A stretch of 64,000 nucleotides of DNA, taken from contig CAJNDS010001335.1 of NCBI GenBank assembly GCA_905221605.1, positions 665,938-729,937 on the forward strand, read 5' to 3'. The notes under the pieces are model-generated. The model was not told the origin of the DNA. It saw only the letters and a list, made by a program, of their open reading frames with translations, and did no database searches. Source of the DNA: Symbiodinium natans (Eukaryota; Sar; Dinophyceae; Suessiales; Symbiodiniaceae). Both the position numbers and the translations under genes were made by a program. Shown here one piece after another: positions 1-8,027 of the stretch (position 1 is its first letter; every line of letters begins with the position of its first letter).

Positions 1-1767
1 TGCTCTATTTAATGTAATTCCGTTAGTATCATTCAATTGAAGACAGATCGTCCCAGTGGTAGGGTCAGTTGTTCTATCAGTTTGAAGACTAAAATTAATT
101 TCTTCTGTTGATATTACATTCAATGAATTATTAACGTCTGCTCTTTGAAATATTCTTCCATCAGTGCTTAATAACTGTTGTCCTAAAAATGTTGCGTCAT
201 TTTCCACTCTCGTTTCGTTAAAATTACTTACACCGCCTACTGTTAAATGATATGAAAAATTATACGCTCTTCCTATTCCTACTGTTGCTGTTGTTGTGCT
301 TCCAATGCGTAATCTATAATCGCCTCCTGTGTCGTGTAAAATCATTTCCGTTCCGTTTGCTGGATTACTCGGGTTCATACATCTAAAATTTCTGTTCTTA
401 AATTCAAATACTCCTTGTGTGTCCCTAATTCTTAAATTATAATTAGCATCTCCACTATTTCTAAACATATCAAACCCCGCTGTCGGTAGTAGAATATCAC
501 CTGTTGAATTTGTTAAATCTAAATTACCTCTAAAATCTGTATCTTTATAAAAAACTGTTTTACTATTTGCTTTATCACATTCTAAATGTGTATTAGTATC
601 TCCATCTGTTGCTGTTCCTGTCATTAATCTTAAAGCGTCTTCATCAGTTCTAATATCCAGCGATGTATTAACTTTCGTAGCATTTACATATCTGTCTAAT
701 GTTGTGTTCGCATCCGTAAATTCCATTAAACCATTTACTCTTAAATTTTGTCTAACGATAGCATTATCAACAACATCTAATGTATAACCTCCTGTTAATG
801 TATTTGCTCCTGTATCTACTAATAACGAATGTGATTTAACATATTGATTAGCATTATTATTTAGATTTAATATTCTTCCTGTATCACCTACGGAATTATA
901 ACAATCGATATTATCATTGTTAAAAGTAATATAATTATCAGTATTTCTAACTGTAAATGATAAATTAGCATCTGCTGTATTTTCTACTACTAGACCACCT
1001 GTCGGCGTTTCTATTTTTCCAGACATTTTATAACCTGCATTATTATTTGTTAAATCTAATTGTTTAATAGCATCGTCTGATGTATTGTTACAAAATATTT
1101 TATCTCCTTGTAAAGTTATATAACTCGTTGCATTTTTAAACTCCGCTAAAACTTTGTCTCCTCCGCCTGTTTGATTACTGAAAGTTAGTCCTGCTACTGG
1201 ACTTATATTTACTGTTGAATTATTTAACGTTAAACCGCTATGAATAACGGTCGGGGCGCTACAATCAATAATAGGATTAGCACTAAATCTATTAGTAAAA
1301 TCACTTAACGGAACTCTTAAAGCAAGCAAGTTATCAATTTCTGTATCGGTGTAGCCTCCGCCTGCACCTACTAAACCATCTACCTCGGTTTTATTATAAT
1401 AATTGGTTGCTAGTTGCGTGTTAGTCTGAAAATTAGTTGATAAATTAGTGTCTATTTGTGTGGATGTATAATAATTCGTAAAAGTTGTGTCTATTTCTGT
1501 TTTATTGTAAAAGGTGCTCGTTAAGGTGGCGTTTGTTTGGTAGTCTGTGTTTAATAAATGTGTTATTGAACTAATATTCTGAAAGTTTTGAAGCTGTTTC
1601 GTGTTTAAAACTGCTATGTCTGCGGTGTTTGTTGCTATGTCCGTTGTGTTTGCTGTGTTGATGCTGGTCAGTTCAGATTTAGAAGCAAACAACTGTGAAA
1701 TGTCCGTTCCGCCAACAATAACATTATCTGCTGTAAGTGTATTTGTGTTGTTTAAAGTAAGAACCAT
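1..1767 (-). CDS. Fibre-like virion protein, partial (C-terminus beyond the left edge)
   Basis: The minus strand is open from an ATG at 1767 to the window edge, 589 codons without a stop. The product is rich in Asn, Thr and Asp. Near the N-terminus it repeats the phrase YNKTEID (also YNKTEVD and TDTEID), separated by Thr/Asn-rich spacers. That pattern is typical of trimeric phage and viral tail-fibre stalks. Downstream are beta-rich repeats with recurring phrases such as LTLNNS, LDLTNN and LNLNNN. By composition and place beside the nuclease and capsid genes it is probably a receptor-binding fibre or spike. No chaperone or tip domain is visible because the end is missing. Confidence 0.75.
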   Translation of the reverse strand, partial: MVLTLNNTNTLTADNVIVGGTDISQLFASKSELTSINTANTTDIATNTADIAVLNTKQLQNFQNISSITHLLNTDYQTNATLTSTFYNKTEIDTTFTNYYTSTQIDTNLSTNFQTNTQLATNYYNKTEVDGLVGAGGGYTDTEIDNLLALRVPLSDFTNRFSANPIIDCSAPTVIHSGLTLNNSTVNISPVAGLTFSNQTGGGDKVLAEFKNATSYITLQGDKIFCNNTSDDAIKQLDLTNNNAGYKMSGKIETPTGGLVVENTADANLSFTVRNTDNYITFNNDNIDCYNSVGDTGRILNLNNNANQYVKSHSLLVDTGANTLTGGYTLDVVDNAIVRQNLRVNGLMEFTDANTTLDRYVNATKVNTSLDIRTDEDALRLMTGTATDGDTNTHLECDKANSKTVFYKDTDFRGNLDLTNSTGDILLPTAGFDMFRNSGDANYNLRIRDTQGVFEFKNRNFRCMNPSNPANGTEMILHDTGGDYRLRIGSTTTATVGIGRAYNFSYHLTVGGVSNFNETRVENDATFLGQQLLSTDGRIFQRADVNNSLNVISTEEINFSLQTDRTTDPTTGTICLQLNDTNGITLNRA

Positions 1768-1769
1768 TA

Positions 1770-1796
1770 TTAAATTAATTTAGATAATTAATTTAA
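1770..1796. terminator. AT-rich hairpin between fibre and nuclease genes
   Basis: An 11-bp perfect inverted repeat (1770-1780 with 1786-1796, loop 5 nt) fills the gap between the GIY-YIG gene stop and the fibre gene start. It may end the upstream transcript or form part of the fibre promoter. Confidence 0.45.
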
Positions 1797-1802
1797 CAAT
1801 GT

Positions 1803-2534
1803 TTAATTATCATTTTGTTGATTAAGATAAGCTTGATGTCTTTGAGTTTTCTTGTGGTGAAACTTACTTGATTTACAAATAACCTCGCCACATTCACAGG
1901 TGATTTTCTCCCTTTGTTTTGCTAATACTTGTTCTTTGTTCTGTTCATAACGTTCTTTGTCTTTTACTTTTCTTTCTGCCTTTGTTTCTTGGTAATATTC
2001 ACGCTTCTTTTGTAAATATTCTTCCTTCTTGTTTTCATAGCATTGCTTTTTAGTTTTTGCTACTTTTTCTTTATTGTTTTCTCTGTATTGTTTATGGTAT
2101 TCTTTTTGTTCTTCTTGATGTTCGTCTCTCCATTTTTTGTTTCTTTCTAATATTGCCTCTTTGTTTTCTTCATATCTCTCTTTCTGCTTTGCTAAAATTT
2201 CTTCCTTATTTTCTTCATACCAACTTTTCTTATCTCTTCCTGCAATTCTTCCATTTAGTGTTCCTCGTTCTCTTATACACTTTCCCTCTTCTGCATGTAG
2301 TTCCTCTGAATTATTGCAGGGAAAGTTGTGCATCAATTCAATGTAAAAGTTTTCTACACCTAAATCATTCATTGCTTGGTATAGCTTGAAATGCTGTGCT
2401 TCTTCACTCTTTGCTTTTGACCTGTGCTTAACCATTCTCTTGCTTAAAGCATCGGTTGAACTACCGATATAAATGTCTGAATTAATTGTATTTCTAATAC
2501 AATATATTTTTGCTTTACTATAATCTCTACTCAT
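1803..2534 (-). CDS. GIY-YIG family endonuclease with long charged repeat tail
   Basis: The N-terminal 80 or so residues form a GIY-YIG nuclease domain: IYC at residues 10-12 replaces GIY and YIG is intact at 22-24, followed by the helix with Arg and a later ENFYIELM segment. Residues 110-210 are a Lys/Glu-rich run of imperfect repeats around YEENKEE and YEQNKEQ, likely a long helix or coiled coil. The C-terminus has C-x-C (CECGEVIC) and HHKKTQRH, a probable zinc-binding finger. Such free-standing GIY-YIG nucleases are common in giant viruses, virophages and PLVs. The function could be homing, replication or repair; this is not resolved. Confidence 0.85.
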   Translation of the reverse strand: MSRDYSKAKIYCIRNTINSDIYIGSSTDALSKRMVKHRSKAKSEEAQHFKLYQAMNDLGVENFYIELMHNFPCNNSEELHAEEGKCIRERGTLNGRIAGRDKKSWYEENKEEILAKQKERYEENKEAILERNKKWRDEHQEEQKEYHKQYRENNKEKVAKTKKQCYENKKEEYLQKKREYYQETKAERKVKDKERYEQNKEQVLAKQREKITCECGEVICKSSKFHHKKTQRHQAYLNQQNDN

Positions 2535-2600
2535 ACTTACTCCTACTTACTATAAGATGTTTCTTCTTTATAACATTTTATAAATATTTTTTCAATCAAT

Positions 2601-4043
2601 CTAATCATACACTTTGAGCCCCAAATCCTTAATTTCAATCACCTGTTCTGATAATAGGGTAATGAACATTTCATCGGGCATATCATCAGCAGGAATTTGT
2701 GCTCCTGTGCTCTTAACCCTCACTAACATCTGTTGTCCGGCTCTTGTATTAATTCCAGTATAACTACTATCTGGCACTTTTTCAAAAGAGAAACCAAAAA
2801 TAAATTGGCGATCACGATATTGCTTAAAATCAATTGAAATACTGTGTTGATGGAACACTGGAAGGTTTAACGCTTTTCTCAAATGATAGAAGCACTGTGT
2901 TAATGAATTACAAGGATATTCTGGATACAATTTAGAACCTAGTTGGATTTGGAACTCCAAGTCTTTGTTGATGTCGTAAATTCCTTCCACTGTGGCATCG
3001 TGGGTTTGATGAGGATGATAAAACCTACAAAAGCGTTTATTAGCATATTCGTAACCAAGGCTGGGGTCATCGTCTCTATAAAAAGTGATGAAGGAAGCAA
3101 CAAGTTTTGAAACGGAGCGAATGACTGGAACGCTAATATCAGTTAATCCTACTACTGACTGAGATTGAGTAATATATGTTGTGTATGTAATCGGTAATCC
3201 TTTGCCTTCTAAAAGATGCTTAACGTATTCGTTATTTAAATTATTATCAAGGGTGCAAATATCACAAGAAACGAAGCAGTTGTTAAGTTCAAATAGTTTA
3301 GAAGTGTTAGTGGCAGCGCCAGCTGGTAATGCTACATCTTGCGTAAATCTTTCACGAAGGTTTTGAGCAATACCTGCATCAGCTTCATCATAGTCGTCTG
3401 GATTAATAATACAATCAAGGTCGCTATTTACAAGTTCTAATTCAATGGTTAAATTACCCATATATTTTAACGGTAAATACTTAAATTGAGAGAAAAGACC
3501 GCATAACGGTTTAAACCCTACTGTCATTTGATTTTTGAAGCCTTTACAATTAGTAGAATTAACTTCATAATCTAATGCAGTTCCAACATTATTCACTAAT
3601 GTTTTAACTTCGTCATCATATCTATAACCGAAGCCTTCGTTTGCTTCGTCTTTTCTTGCTCCTTGCGACATTAATTTAGAAAACATCTGATGAACTCGGT
3701 TGTAATTATCAAAGTCTTCAACTACTTGATTACCGGCGATAATTCGCATTCGTCTGAAAAAGGAATATGGCGGTGCTAATGGACGAAGTTTTCGGTCAAG
3801 GGTCTGGTCTAAATTTTGAACTGTAAAGAATACACGAACCGATTGAGGGTCTAGCCATCCGTTGTCTTCGGCGTTTAATGAGAATTTCAATACACGGTTT
3901 CCTGATGTAGGCTTATAAACATTACTACCACTTGGATAAAATCTTACGCTTCGTCTGTCAGTGATATAGCTTGCTCCTTTGTTTAATTTAAATGAGAGGT
4001 TATCAACTAGAATATCTTCGGGGCTGAACGTTTCAATAGACAT
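2601..4043 (-). CDS. Major capsid protein, double jelly-roll type (PLV)
   Basis: At 480 residues this fits the length of PLV and virophage hexon proteins. The N-terminal third contains a segment with FFRRMRIIAGNQVVEDFDNY (residues 95-114) followed by NRVHQMF. A similar block, with an xLIAGGQxVED pattern, is a recognisable hallmark of PLV major capsid proteins. The rest is beta-strand-rich with a phrase FKYLPLKYMGNLTIELEL where strands of the first jelly roll are expected. It would form trimeric capsomers of an icosahedral shell. Gene family assignment rests on remembered sequence pattern and context; fold prediction would settle it. Confidence 0.88.
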   Translation of the reverse strand: MSIETFSPEDILVDNLSFKLNKGASYITDRRSVRFYPSGSNVYKPTSGNRVLKFSLNAEDNGWLDPQSVRVFFTVQNLDQTLDRKLRPLAPPYSFFRRMRIIAGNQVVEDFDNYNRVHQMFSKLMSQGARKDEANEGFGYRYDDEVKTLVNNVGTALDYEVNSTNCKGFKNQMTVGFKPLCGLFSQFKYLPLKYMGNLTIELELVNSDLDCIINPDDYDEADAGIAQNLRERFTQDVALPAGAATNTSKLFELNNCFVSCDICTLDNNLNNEYVKHLLEGKGLPITYTTYITQSQSVVGLTDISVPVIRSVSKLVASFITFYRDDDPSLGYEYANKRFCRFYHPHQTHDATVEGIYDINKDLEFQIQLGSKLYPEYPCNSLTQCFYHLRKALNLPVFHQHSISIDFKQYRDRQFIFGFSFEKVPDSSYTGINTRAGQQMLVRVKSTGAQIPADDMPDEMFITLLSEQVIEIKDLGLKVYD

Positions 4044-4073
4044 TTTCTTATATATCTTGGTTAGAAAAAATAA

Positions 4074-4112
4074 ATTTGATTAAATATATTTTTTAATTAT
4101 ATTTAATCAAAT
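4074..4112. terminator. AT-rich hairpin at the end of the 65-residue gene
   Basis: A 15-bp perfect inverted repeat (4074-4088 with 4098-4112) overlaps the stop codon of the small minus-strand gene and lies just upstream of the capsid gene start. It is a plausible terminator or mRNA-end structure. Confidence 0.45.
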
Positions 4113-4300
4113 ATCTTAAAATTAAATTTTTTGTCTTGCTTTGTCTTCTTCGTGTTCTTAACTATACTATTTATTTGTTTCCTTTCTACATCATTTTCTT
4201 CAACTAACTTTCTTATTTCCTCGTAGCTGTTCTGTTTAAACTTCTTCTCTGGCTTCTGCTTTTCCATCTTCTCGTAAGTCTGCGCTTTGTAAGAGAACAT
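4103..4300 (-). CDS. Small basic viral protein, function unknown
   Basis: A 65-residue, Lys/Gln/Glu-rich protein lies between the capsid and lipase-like genes on the same strand with short gaps. No domain is recognised. The ATG is preceded on its strand by AT-rich sequence like that before neighbouring genes. It is likely real because the gap would otherwise be the only unfilled one in this cluster. It could be a small virion or DNA-binding protein. Confidence 0.55.
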   Translation of the reverse strand: MFSYKAQTYEKMEKQKPEKKFKQNSYEEIRKLVEENDVERKQINSIVKNTKKTKQDKKFNFKIFD

Positions 4301-4321
4301 TATTTATATTATTTAGATTTT

Positions 4322-4963
4322 TTAATCAAACTGTTGTAAAAACTCTTCTTCTGTTATAGGTAGGTTTCCTGATTTATTATGGACGTTACCTATGTCTTGA
4401 TATGAATGATTTTGTAGCGGGTCTAGCGTTCCTTTATTTAATGTTATACTACCTCTATCAAAAGCGCTGACTGGGTCTCCGGCTTTTCTTATTCTCAAAT
4501 TTGTCCCCGTGTCTTCCGGTCGTTGTCCTGAAACAAAAGGCGAACCATAAGACCTTGAACGAAATATATTTCCGTAATCATTATTTATTTGTTGTCCTAC
4601 CGCCGAACCTAAACTATGGCTTATTATATCAGTAATTCCGTAATGTTTTTTGCCGTCAATTTCAATAGCATCGTCTTCAATAAACTTATTAACGTCTTTG
4701 TATCTCTTCGTGTTTCTTGTTTGATAGACTGGAAGTTTAAGGTCGTCCCAAAAGTCAATCGGGTCTTTTGTTCCAGCAATGTATAGTTGGCTTCCGTTTC
4801 TGTAAATCCTGTCAGGGCTTTCATATGCTAATCTTAAACCTTGCGTATCAGTTAGGAAGGTTTCTGTTCCTGCTAATTCTTCTTTAACTTCATTATGTAT
4901 CTTGCTTCTTGTGTTCGGGGCTTCATACGTTATTCCTTCATTTTGTCTCTTATTTCTATGCAT
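4322..4963 (-). CDS. Lipase-like alpha/beta-hydrolase
   Basis: The 213-residue product has a lipase-class-3-like core. ISHSLGSA at residues 114-121 resembles the nucleophile elbow GHSLGG of class 3 lipases, making S117 the candidate nucleophile. SYGSPFVSG follows at 138-146, as the YGxP strand follows in that family. D163 in AGDPVSAFD and H186 in NHSY complete a plausible triad. The upstream segment YIAGTKDPIDFWDDL resembles the lipase strand with GTxD. It is shorter than cellular lipases. A role in envelope or membrane penetration, or in release, is inferred only. It is the last gene of the minus-strand cluster, diverging from the penton-like gene. Confidence 0.7.
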   Translation of the reverse strand: MHRNKRQNEGITYEAPNTRSKIHNEVKEELAGTETFLTDTQGLRLAYESPDRIYRNGSQLYIAGTKDPIDFWDDLKLPVYQTRNTKRYKDVNKFIEDDAIEIDGKKHYGITDIISHSLGSAVGQQINNDYGNIFRSRSYGSPFVSGQRPEDTGTNLRIRKAGDPVSAFDRGSITLNKGTLDPLQNHSYQDIGNVHNKSGNLPITEEEFLQQFD

Positions 4964-5069
4964 TATAAAATAACTTATAAATTAATTTTCTCTGTTAATT
5001 AATAATGTTGAAATTCGCGAAGCAATTAAAACATAATAATATATATAATCTAGGATAATATATATTGTT
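4964..5069. promoter_or_regulatory. Divergent promoter region with near-perfect palindrome
   Basis: This 106-bp gap separates divergent genes. Positions 5031-5072 form an inverted repeat with one mismatch in 16-bp arms, overlapping the start codon at 5070 and containing TATATA. The 12-mer atgttgaaattc occurs at 5005 and again at the true start 5070, so the start region looks partly duplicated. TATATA-type motifs also precede several other viral starts. Confidence 0.45.
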
Positions 5070-5906
5070 ATGTTGAAATTCAAAAAGGTATATATTGACA
5101 GCAGTTATAGAGTAAGTGGCACGTCGTCCGATTTTACTATTGACCTACCGGAAACTGTCCAGCTTGAAGAAAATATGTTGTGTCAAATACACGAGGTAAG
5201 CATTCCTCATTCTTGGTATTCCATAAACAGCACAAACAACAATCTTTATTTTAGACATCAGGTCATACCACCAAGTGTTGTAGCAGGTATAACTTATCGT
5301 AAAATTACAATTCCAGAAGGCAACTATACAGCAGTTGATTTAGCACAGACAATAGAGATTGCTTTAAATTTGCTAGTTGATACGGTTGATAGACCAAATA
5401 CATATTCAATAAGCTATAACACTTCAACCAACAAATATACGTTCAGCTCTAATTATGCAACTGCTATTTTTGTTGTTCTAACTGATGGTGAAGTAGCCCC
5501 TTTATCTGGTTCATTCAGTGACCCCGTTGATGTTAATAATTTAAGTTCAATAAACAGAGTGATAGGCAATACCACACCTGCTACTGACGCTTACACAAAT
5601 GTAGCGCCTTACACAACAAACTTTGTTGATTTAACTCCCGTTAAGAATGTTTATTTACACTGCAATGAAATAAGCAACTACAACCAATTGACAGTGGCAG
5701 GTAATTCAAGCATTATCAAGAAAGTCCCCGTAAATGTTCCTTATTTAGGTGTCATCAATGATTTAGAGTTAAGTTCGGTTGATTATATTGACTGCTCTAA
5801 TAAATTATTTCGTAGGTTAAATTTCAGATGCACCGACCACCTTAACCAAAACATAAATTTAAACGGGGTGGACATTTCATTTACCCTAACCTTTTTTAAG
5901 GGCTGA
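5070..5906 (+). CDS. Penton-like minor capsid protein
   Basis: The 278-residue product begins with the signature VYIDSSYRVSGTSSDF, then DLPETVQL and VSIPHSWYSI (about residues 8-52). This IDSxYR...SDF...LP...IPxSWY arrangement recurs in minor capsid (penton) proteins of PLVs and related viruses. The rest is beta-rich and ends in a strand near FTLTFF, fitting a single jelly-roll of roughly the expected length. It would sit at the icosahedral fivefold vertices, partnering the hexon encoded on the other strand. The start is the first ATG after a TATATA-containing palindrome. Confidence 0.8.
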   Translation: MLKFKKVYIDSSYRVSGTSSDFTIDLPETVQLEENMLCQIHEVSIPHSWYSINSTNNNLYFRHQVIPPSVVAGITYRKITIPEGNYTAVDLAQTIEIALNLLVDTVDRPNTYSISYNTSTNKYTFSSNYATAIFVVLTDGEVAPLSGSFSDPVDVNNLSSINRVIGNTTPATDAYTNVAPYTTNFVDLTPVKNVYLHCNEISNYNQLTVAGNSSIIKKVPVNVPYLGVINDLELSSVDYIDCSNKLFRRLNFRCTDHLNQNINLNGVDISFTLTFFKG

Positions 5907-5944
5907 AAATTATCTAATTAGAAAAATATATACTATATTAATTA

Positions 5945-6625
5945 ATGAGTGGTGAAGAGGTTGTTGATATTAAAAATGAAGAAGAACCTGAAATGACAAC
6001 TAACGAAAAGAATGAAGAAGAGCCTAATAAAGAACAGAAAGAAGAACCGAAAGAGGAAGCTACAACTGAACCAACAAACAATGAAGCAGTTGAAGAAGCG
6101 AAGCCAAAAGCAAAGGCAAAAGCAACACCAAAGAAACTAGCGAGAAGTGTTAAGGTAGTGGAGTTAGCCGAATGCCCTGATTGTTTGAAAAAAATGTTAC
6201 CAAAAAGTTTAAGAAATACTCATCCGCATTATTGTAAGGGACAACCAACCGAAACATTACCAGTCAATAAGCAGAAGGCAAGTTATGGCTCAAAGGTGGA
6301 ACAAAAACTAAGAAAAGAAATTGAAGACGAAATGAAAGCAAAATACGCTTCCGGAGGAAGCCTAGGTGGCTCTGCCACCTACGAGAACAAAGAAAACGAT
6401 AAAAACGCTCAAAATGTAAAAAATGAAGTTGTTAATTATTCAGAGCCCATTGAAGTGAAAACAAAATCAAGTGTGCCAAGTGTGCCAGTTAGAATGCAAA
6501 ATACACCTCCTCCTAAACAACTATCAGCAACAGAGCTTTTACAACAACATTACAACGAAATTAAGAAAGCCAAGCAACAGGAGAAAATTGAAAAAATAAA
6601 TAGGTTCAAAAGCAGTATGTTTTGA
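5945..6625 (+). CDS. Acidic/basic low-complexity protein with a C2HC-like finger
   Basis: The first 60 residues are Glu/Asn/Lys-rich. Residues 60-75 are Ala/Lys/Pro-rich. Around residue 77 the phrase CPDCLKKMLPKSLRNTHPHY is followed by C, giving a C-x2-C...H-x-H-x2-C zinc-finger candidate. The C-terminal third is polar with a Lys-rich helix. Positions 6347-6381 contain a GC-rich double hairpin coding GGSLGGSAT, unlike the rest of the gene. It lies 38 bp downstream of the penton gene and 39 bp before the next gene, so it is probably co-expressed with virion genes. Nucleic-acid binding is inferred. Confidence 0.65.
   Translation: MSGEEVVDIKNEEEPEMTTNEKNEEEPNKEQKEEPKEEATTEPTNNEAVEEAKPKAKAKATPKKLARSVKVVELAECPDCLKKMLPKSLRNTHPHYCKGQPTETLPVNKQKASYGSKVEQKLRKEIEDEMKAKYASGGSLGGSATYENKENDKNAQNVKNEVVNYSEPIEVKTKSSVPSVPVRMQNTPPPKQLSATELLQQHYNEIKKAKQQEKIEKINRFKSSMF
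6347..6381. repeat. GC-rich double-hairpin element within a viral gene
   Basis: Two perfect small hairpins are adjacent. The first is 6347-6361 (gcttcc-gga-ggaagc); the second is 6363-6381 (taggtggc-tct-gccaccta). The block is much richer in G+C than the flanking gene and keeps the reading frame open, adding a Gly/Ser-rich loop. Confidence 0.7.
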
Positions 6626-6631
6626 ATGAAT

Positions 6632-6663
6632 ATTAATATTATTTTTATCTAAATAATATTAAT
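6632..6663. terminator. AT-rich hairpin between two plus-strand viral genes
   Basis: Perfect 13-bp arms (6632-6644 and 6651-6663) lie between the stop at 6625 and the ATG at 6665. The arrangement resembles the other intergenic hairpins of this element. Confidence 0.5.
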
Positions 6664-6664
6664 A

Positions 6665-6985
6665 ATGAGTATGTTTAAGAGTAAGCCAGAGTTTAAGCGT
6701 GCGCCCCAAGTTAGCAGGTATTATGATTTAGAAGAGTCAATAGGTGTTAGTAGCCGGAAAAAATATTTAGAAGATATGAAGTTAAGAATTGAAGAGGCGG
6801 AGAACCGAGGCAAGAACATTAGGTTAAGGAATGACTGGCTGGAACATCAGAAGAAGAGCCTTTACCAAGGGGAACTAGATAGTATTAACAGACAGTTAGA
6901 GAGACCTATGATGCCGGTTAGAACGAAGGAAGAGCTAAAACAACGTCAATCTGACCTAAAAAATATTATAGCAAATATAATCTAA
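6665..6985 (+). CDS. Small helical viral protein, unknown function
   Basis: The 106-residue product is Arg/Lys/Glu-rich and predicted largely helical from its heptad-like charge pattern (residues 30-75 and 85-106). No domain is recognised. It sits in the plus-strand row of likely virion genes, with 9 bp to the next start. It may be a cement, scaffold or DNA-binding protein; the sequence does not decide. Confidence 0.6.
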   Translation: MSMFKSKPEFKRAPQVSRYYDLEESIGVSSRKKYLEDMKLRIEEAENRGKNIRLRNDWLEHQKKSLYQGELDSINRQLERPMMPVRTKEELKQRQSDLKNIIANII

Positions 6986-6994
6986 ATTAATAAT

Positions 6995-8014
6995 ATGATT
7001 AAAACATTGAAATCTGAATTAAAATTACGTCCAACGTATGACGAAATGATAGGAATGATTGAAAGTCAAGGAGACGCTAATAGACCTTCAATTGAAAACA
7101 TTATTGACAGAAGGGCAACCTTATTCAGAAACAATCAGTTCGGAAGTCAGTTTGACAACGTTGATTTTCTAGGATTGAAGAAGCAGGAAGAAGACAAGGT
7201 AAAAAACGAACTGAGACAAACGCAATTAAGACAAACAGCAATGGCGACAGGCTCGTCAATGGGCGTTTTATCTGCTACAACCAGTGGTTACAATACCCCC
7301 TTGGAGGTTGAACTTTTGGATGGACAAGAATTAAGCGATGATGAAGTAGCTAGAATACAAGCGGAAATGGATGCCTATACGCAGAGAATGCAAAAAGCAC
7401 GAGACAGGGCTGTCAGTAGCGCTAGTAGTGATTTAGCTGACGTCCACGCTCAATCATTGCCAGTAGGTGTTCCGGTTCATTCAATGGCTTCTGATGAAGG
7501 TAGTGATAAAATGCCAGATTTAGAGTCTGTTAGTGAAGAGGAAGAAGAAGATGAAGGAAGCCTAACCGATAAAATAGGATTGGTAGGAGACTTTGACCCA
7601 GACAATCTTATCAATAATCAAGACATTAAATCAACAGGTTTATTATTTCAATTATATGTTCGCGATTTGTTGTCGCCCGAAATAATGGAATTAACCGACA
7701 AGTTGCCAAACGAACAGAGAAAGAAGCAGTATCTGGTTTCCATCATTGAAGGCTTGAAAGAAACAGCGGAATGGCAACAATCAGGCTTCGCAGGTAAGAC
7801 AGTTAAACAAGAAGCAAAGAAATTTAGAGAAATGAGAAAAATGATGAAAAAGAAACCTACAAATCAAGAAAGCGCTTCTTCAAGTGGTGGCATTGGTTCA
7901 GCTATTGCTAGTGGAGCAAAAGCAGTAGGTGGTGCGGTTTTAAATGCAGGTAAAGAAGTTGCAAAAGACGTAGCTCTCGCAGTAGCGCAAGATGCATTAG
8001 CAAGTATTATATAA
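6995..8014 (+). CDS. Probable minor virion protein with LRPTY N-terminal motif
   Basis: The 339-residue product opens with a basic segment and LKLRPTYDEMI (residues 9-19), then a polar region ending DNVDFLG near 55. The middle is Asp/Glu-rich (about 170-190, SEEEEEDEGS). Residues 205-285 look helical, and the C-terminus (295-339) is Gly/Ala-rich and moderately hydrophobic (GGIGSAIASGAKAVGGAVL), suggesting a membrane-interacting or capsid-lining tail. The same LRPTY opening and a VDF motif occur in the next gene, so the two are probably relatives by their N-termini. Function is unknown; an internal capsid or membrane protein is an inference. Confidence 0.65.
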   Translation: MIKTLKSELKLRPTYDEMIGMIESQGDANRPSIENIIDRRATLFRNNQFGSQFDNVDFLGLKKQEEDKVKNELRQTQLRQTAMATGSSMGVLSATTSGYNTPLEVELLDGQELSDDEVARIQAEMDAYTQRMQKARDRAVSSASSDLADVHAQSLPVGVPVHSMASDEGSDKMPDLESVSEEEEEDEGSLTDKIGLVGDFDPDNLINNQDIKSTGLLFQLYVRDLLSPEIMELTDKLPNEQRKKQYLVSIIEGLKETAEWQQSGFAGKTVKQEAKKFREMRKMMKKKPTNQESASSSGGIGSAIASGAKAVGGAVLNAGKEVAKDVALAVAQDALASII

Positions 8015-8027
8015 ACAAATATATAGA

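Noticed and set aside
1601-1783. Plus-strand 60-codon membrane-like frame
   Set aside because: It is antisense to the start of the fibre gene.
2057-2389. Plus-strand hydrophobic 110-codon frame
   Set aside because: It is antisense to the Lys/Glu-rich repeats of the GIY-YIG gene, which read as Phe/Leu/Ser on the other strand.
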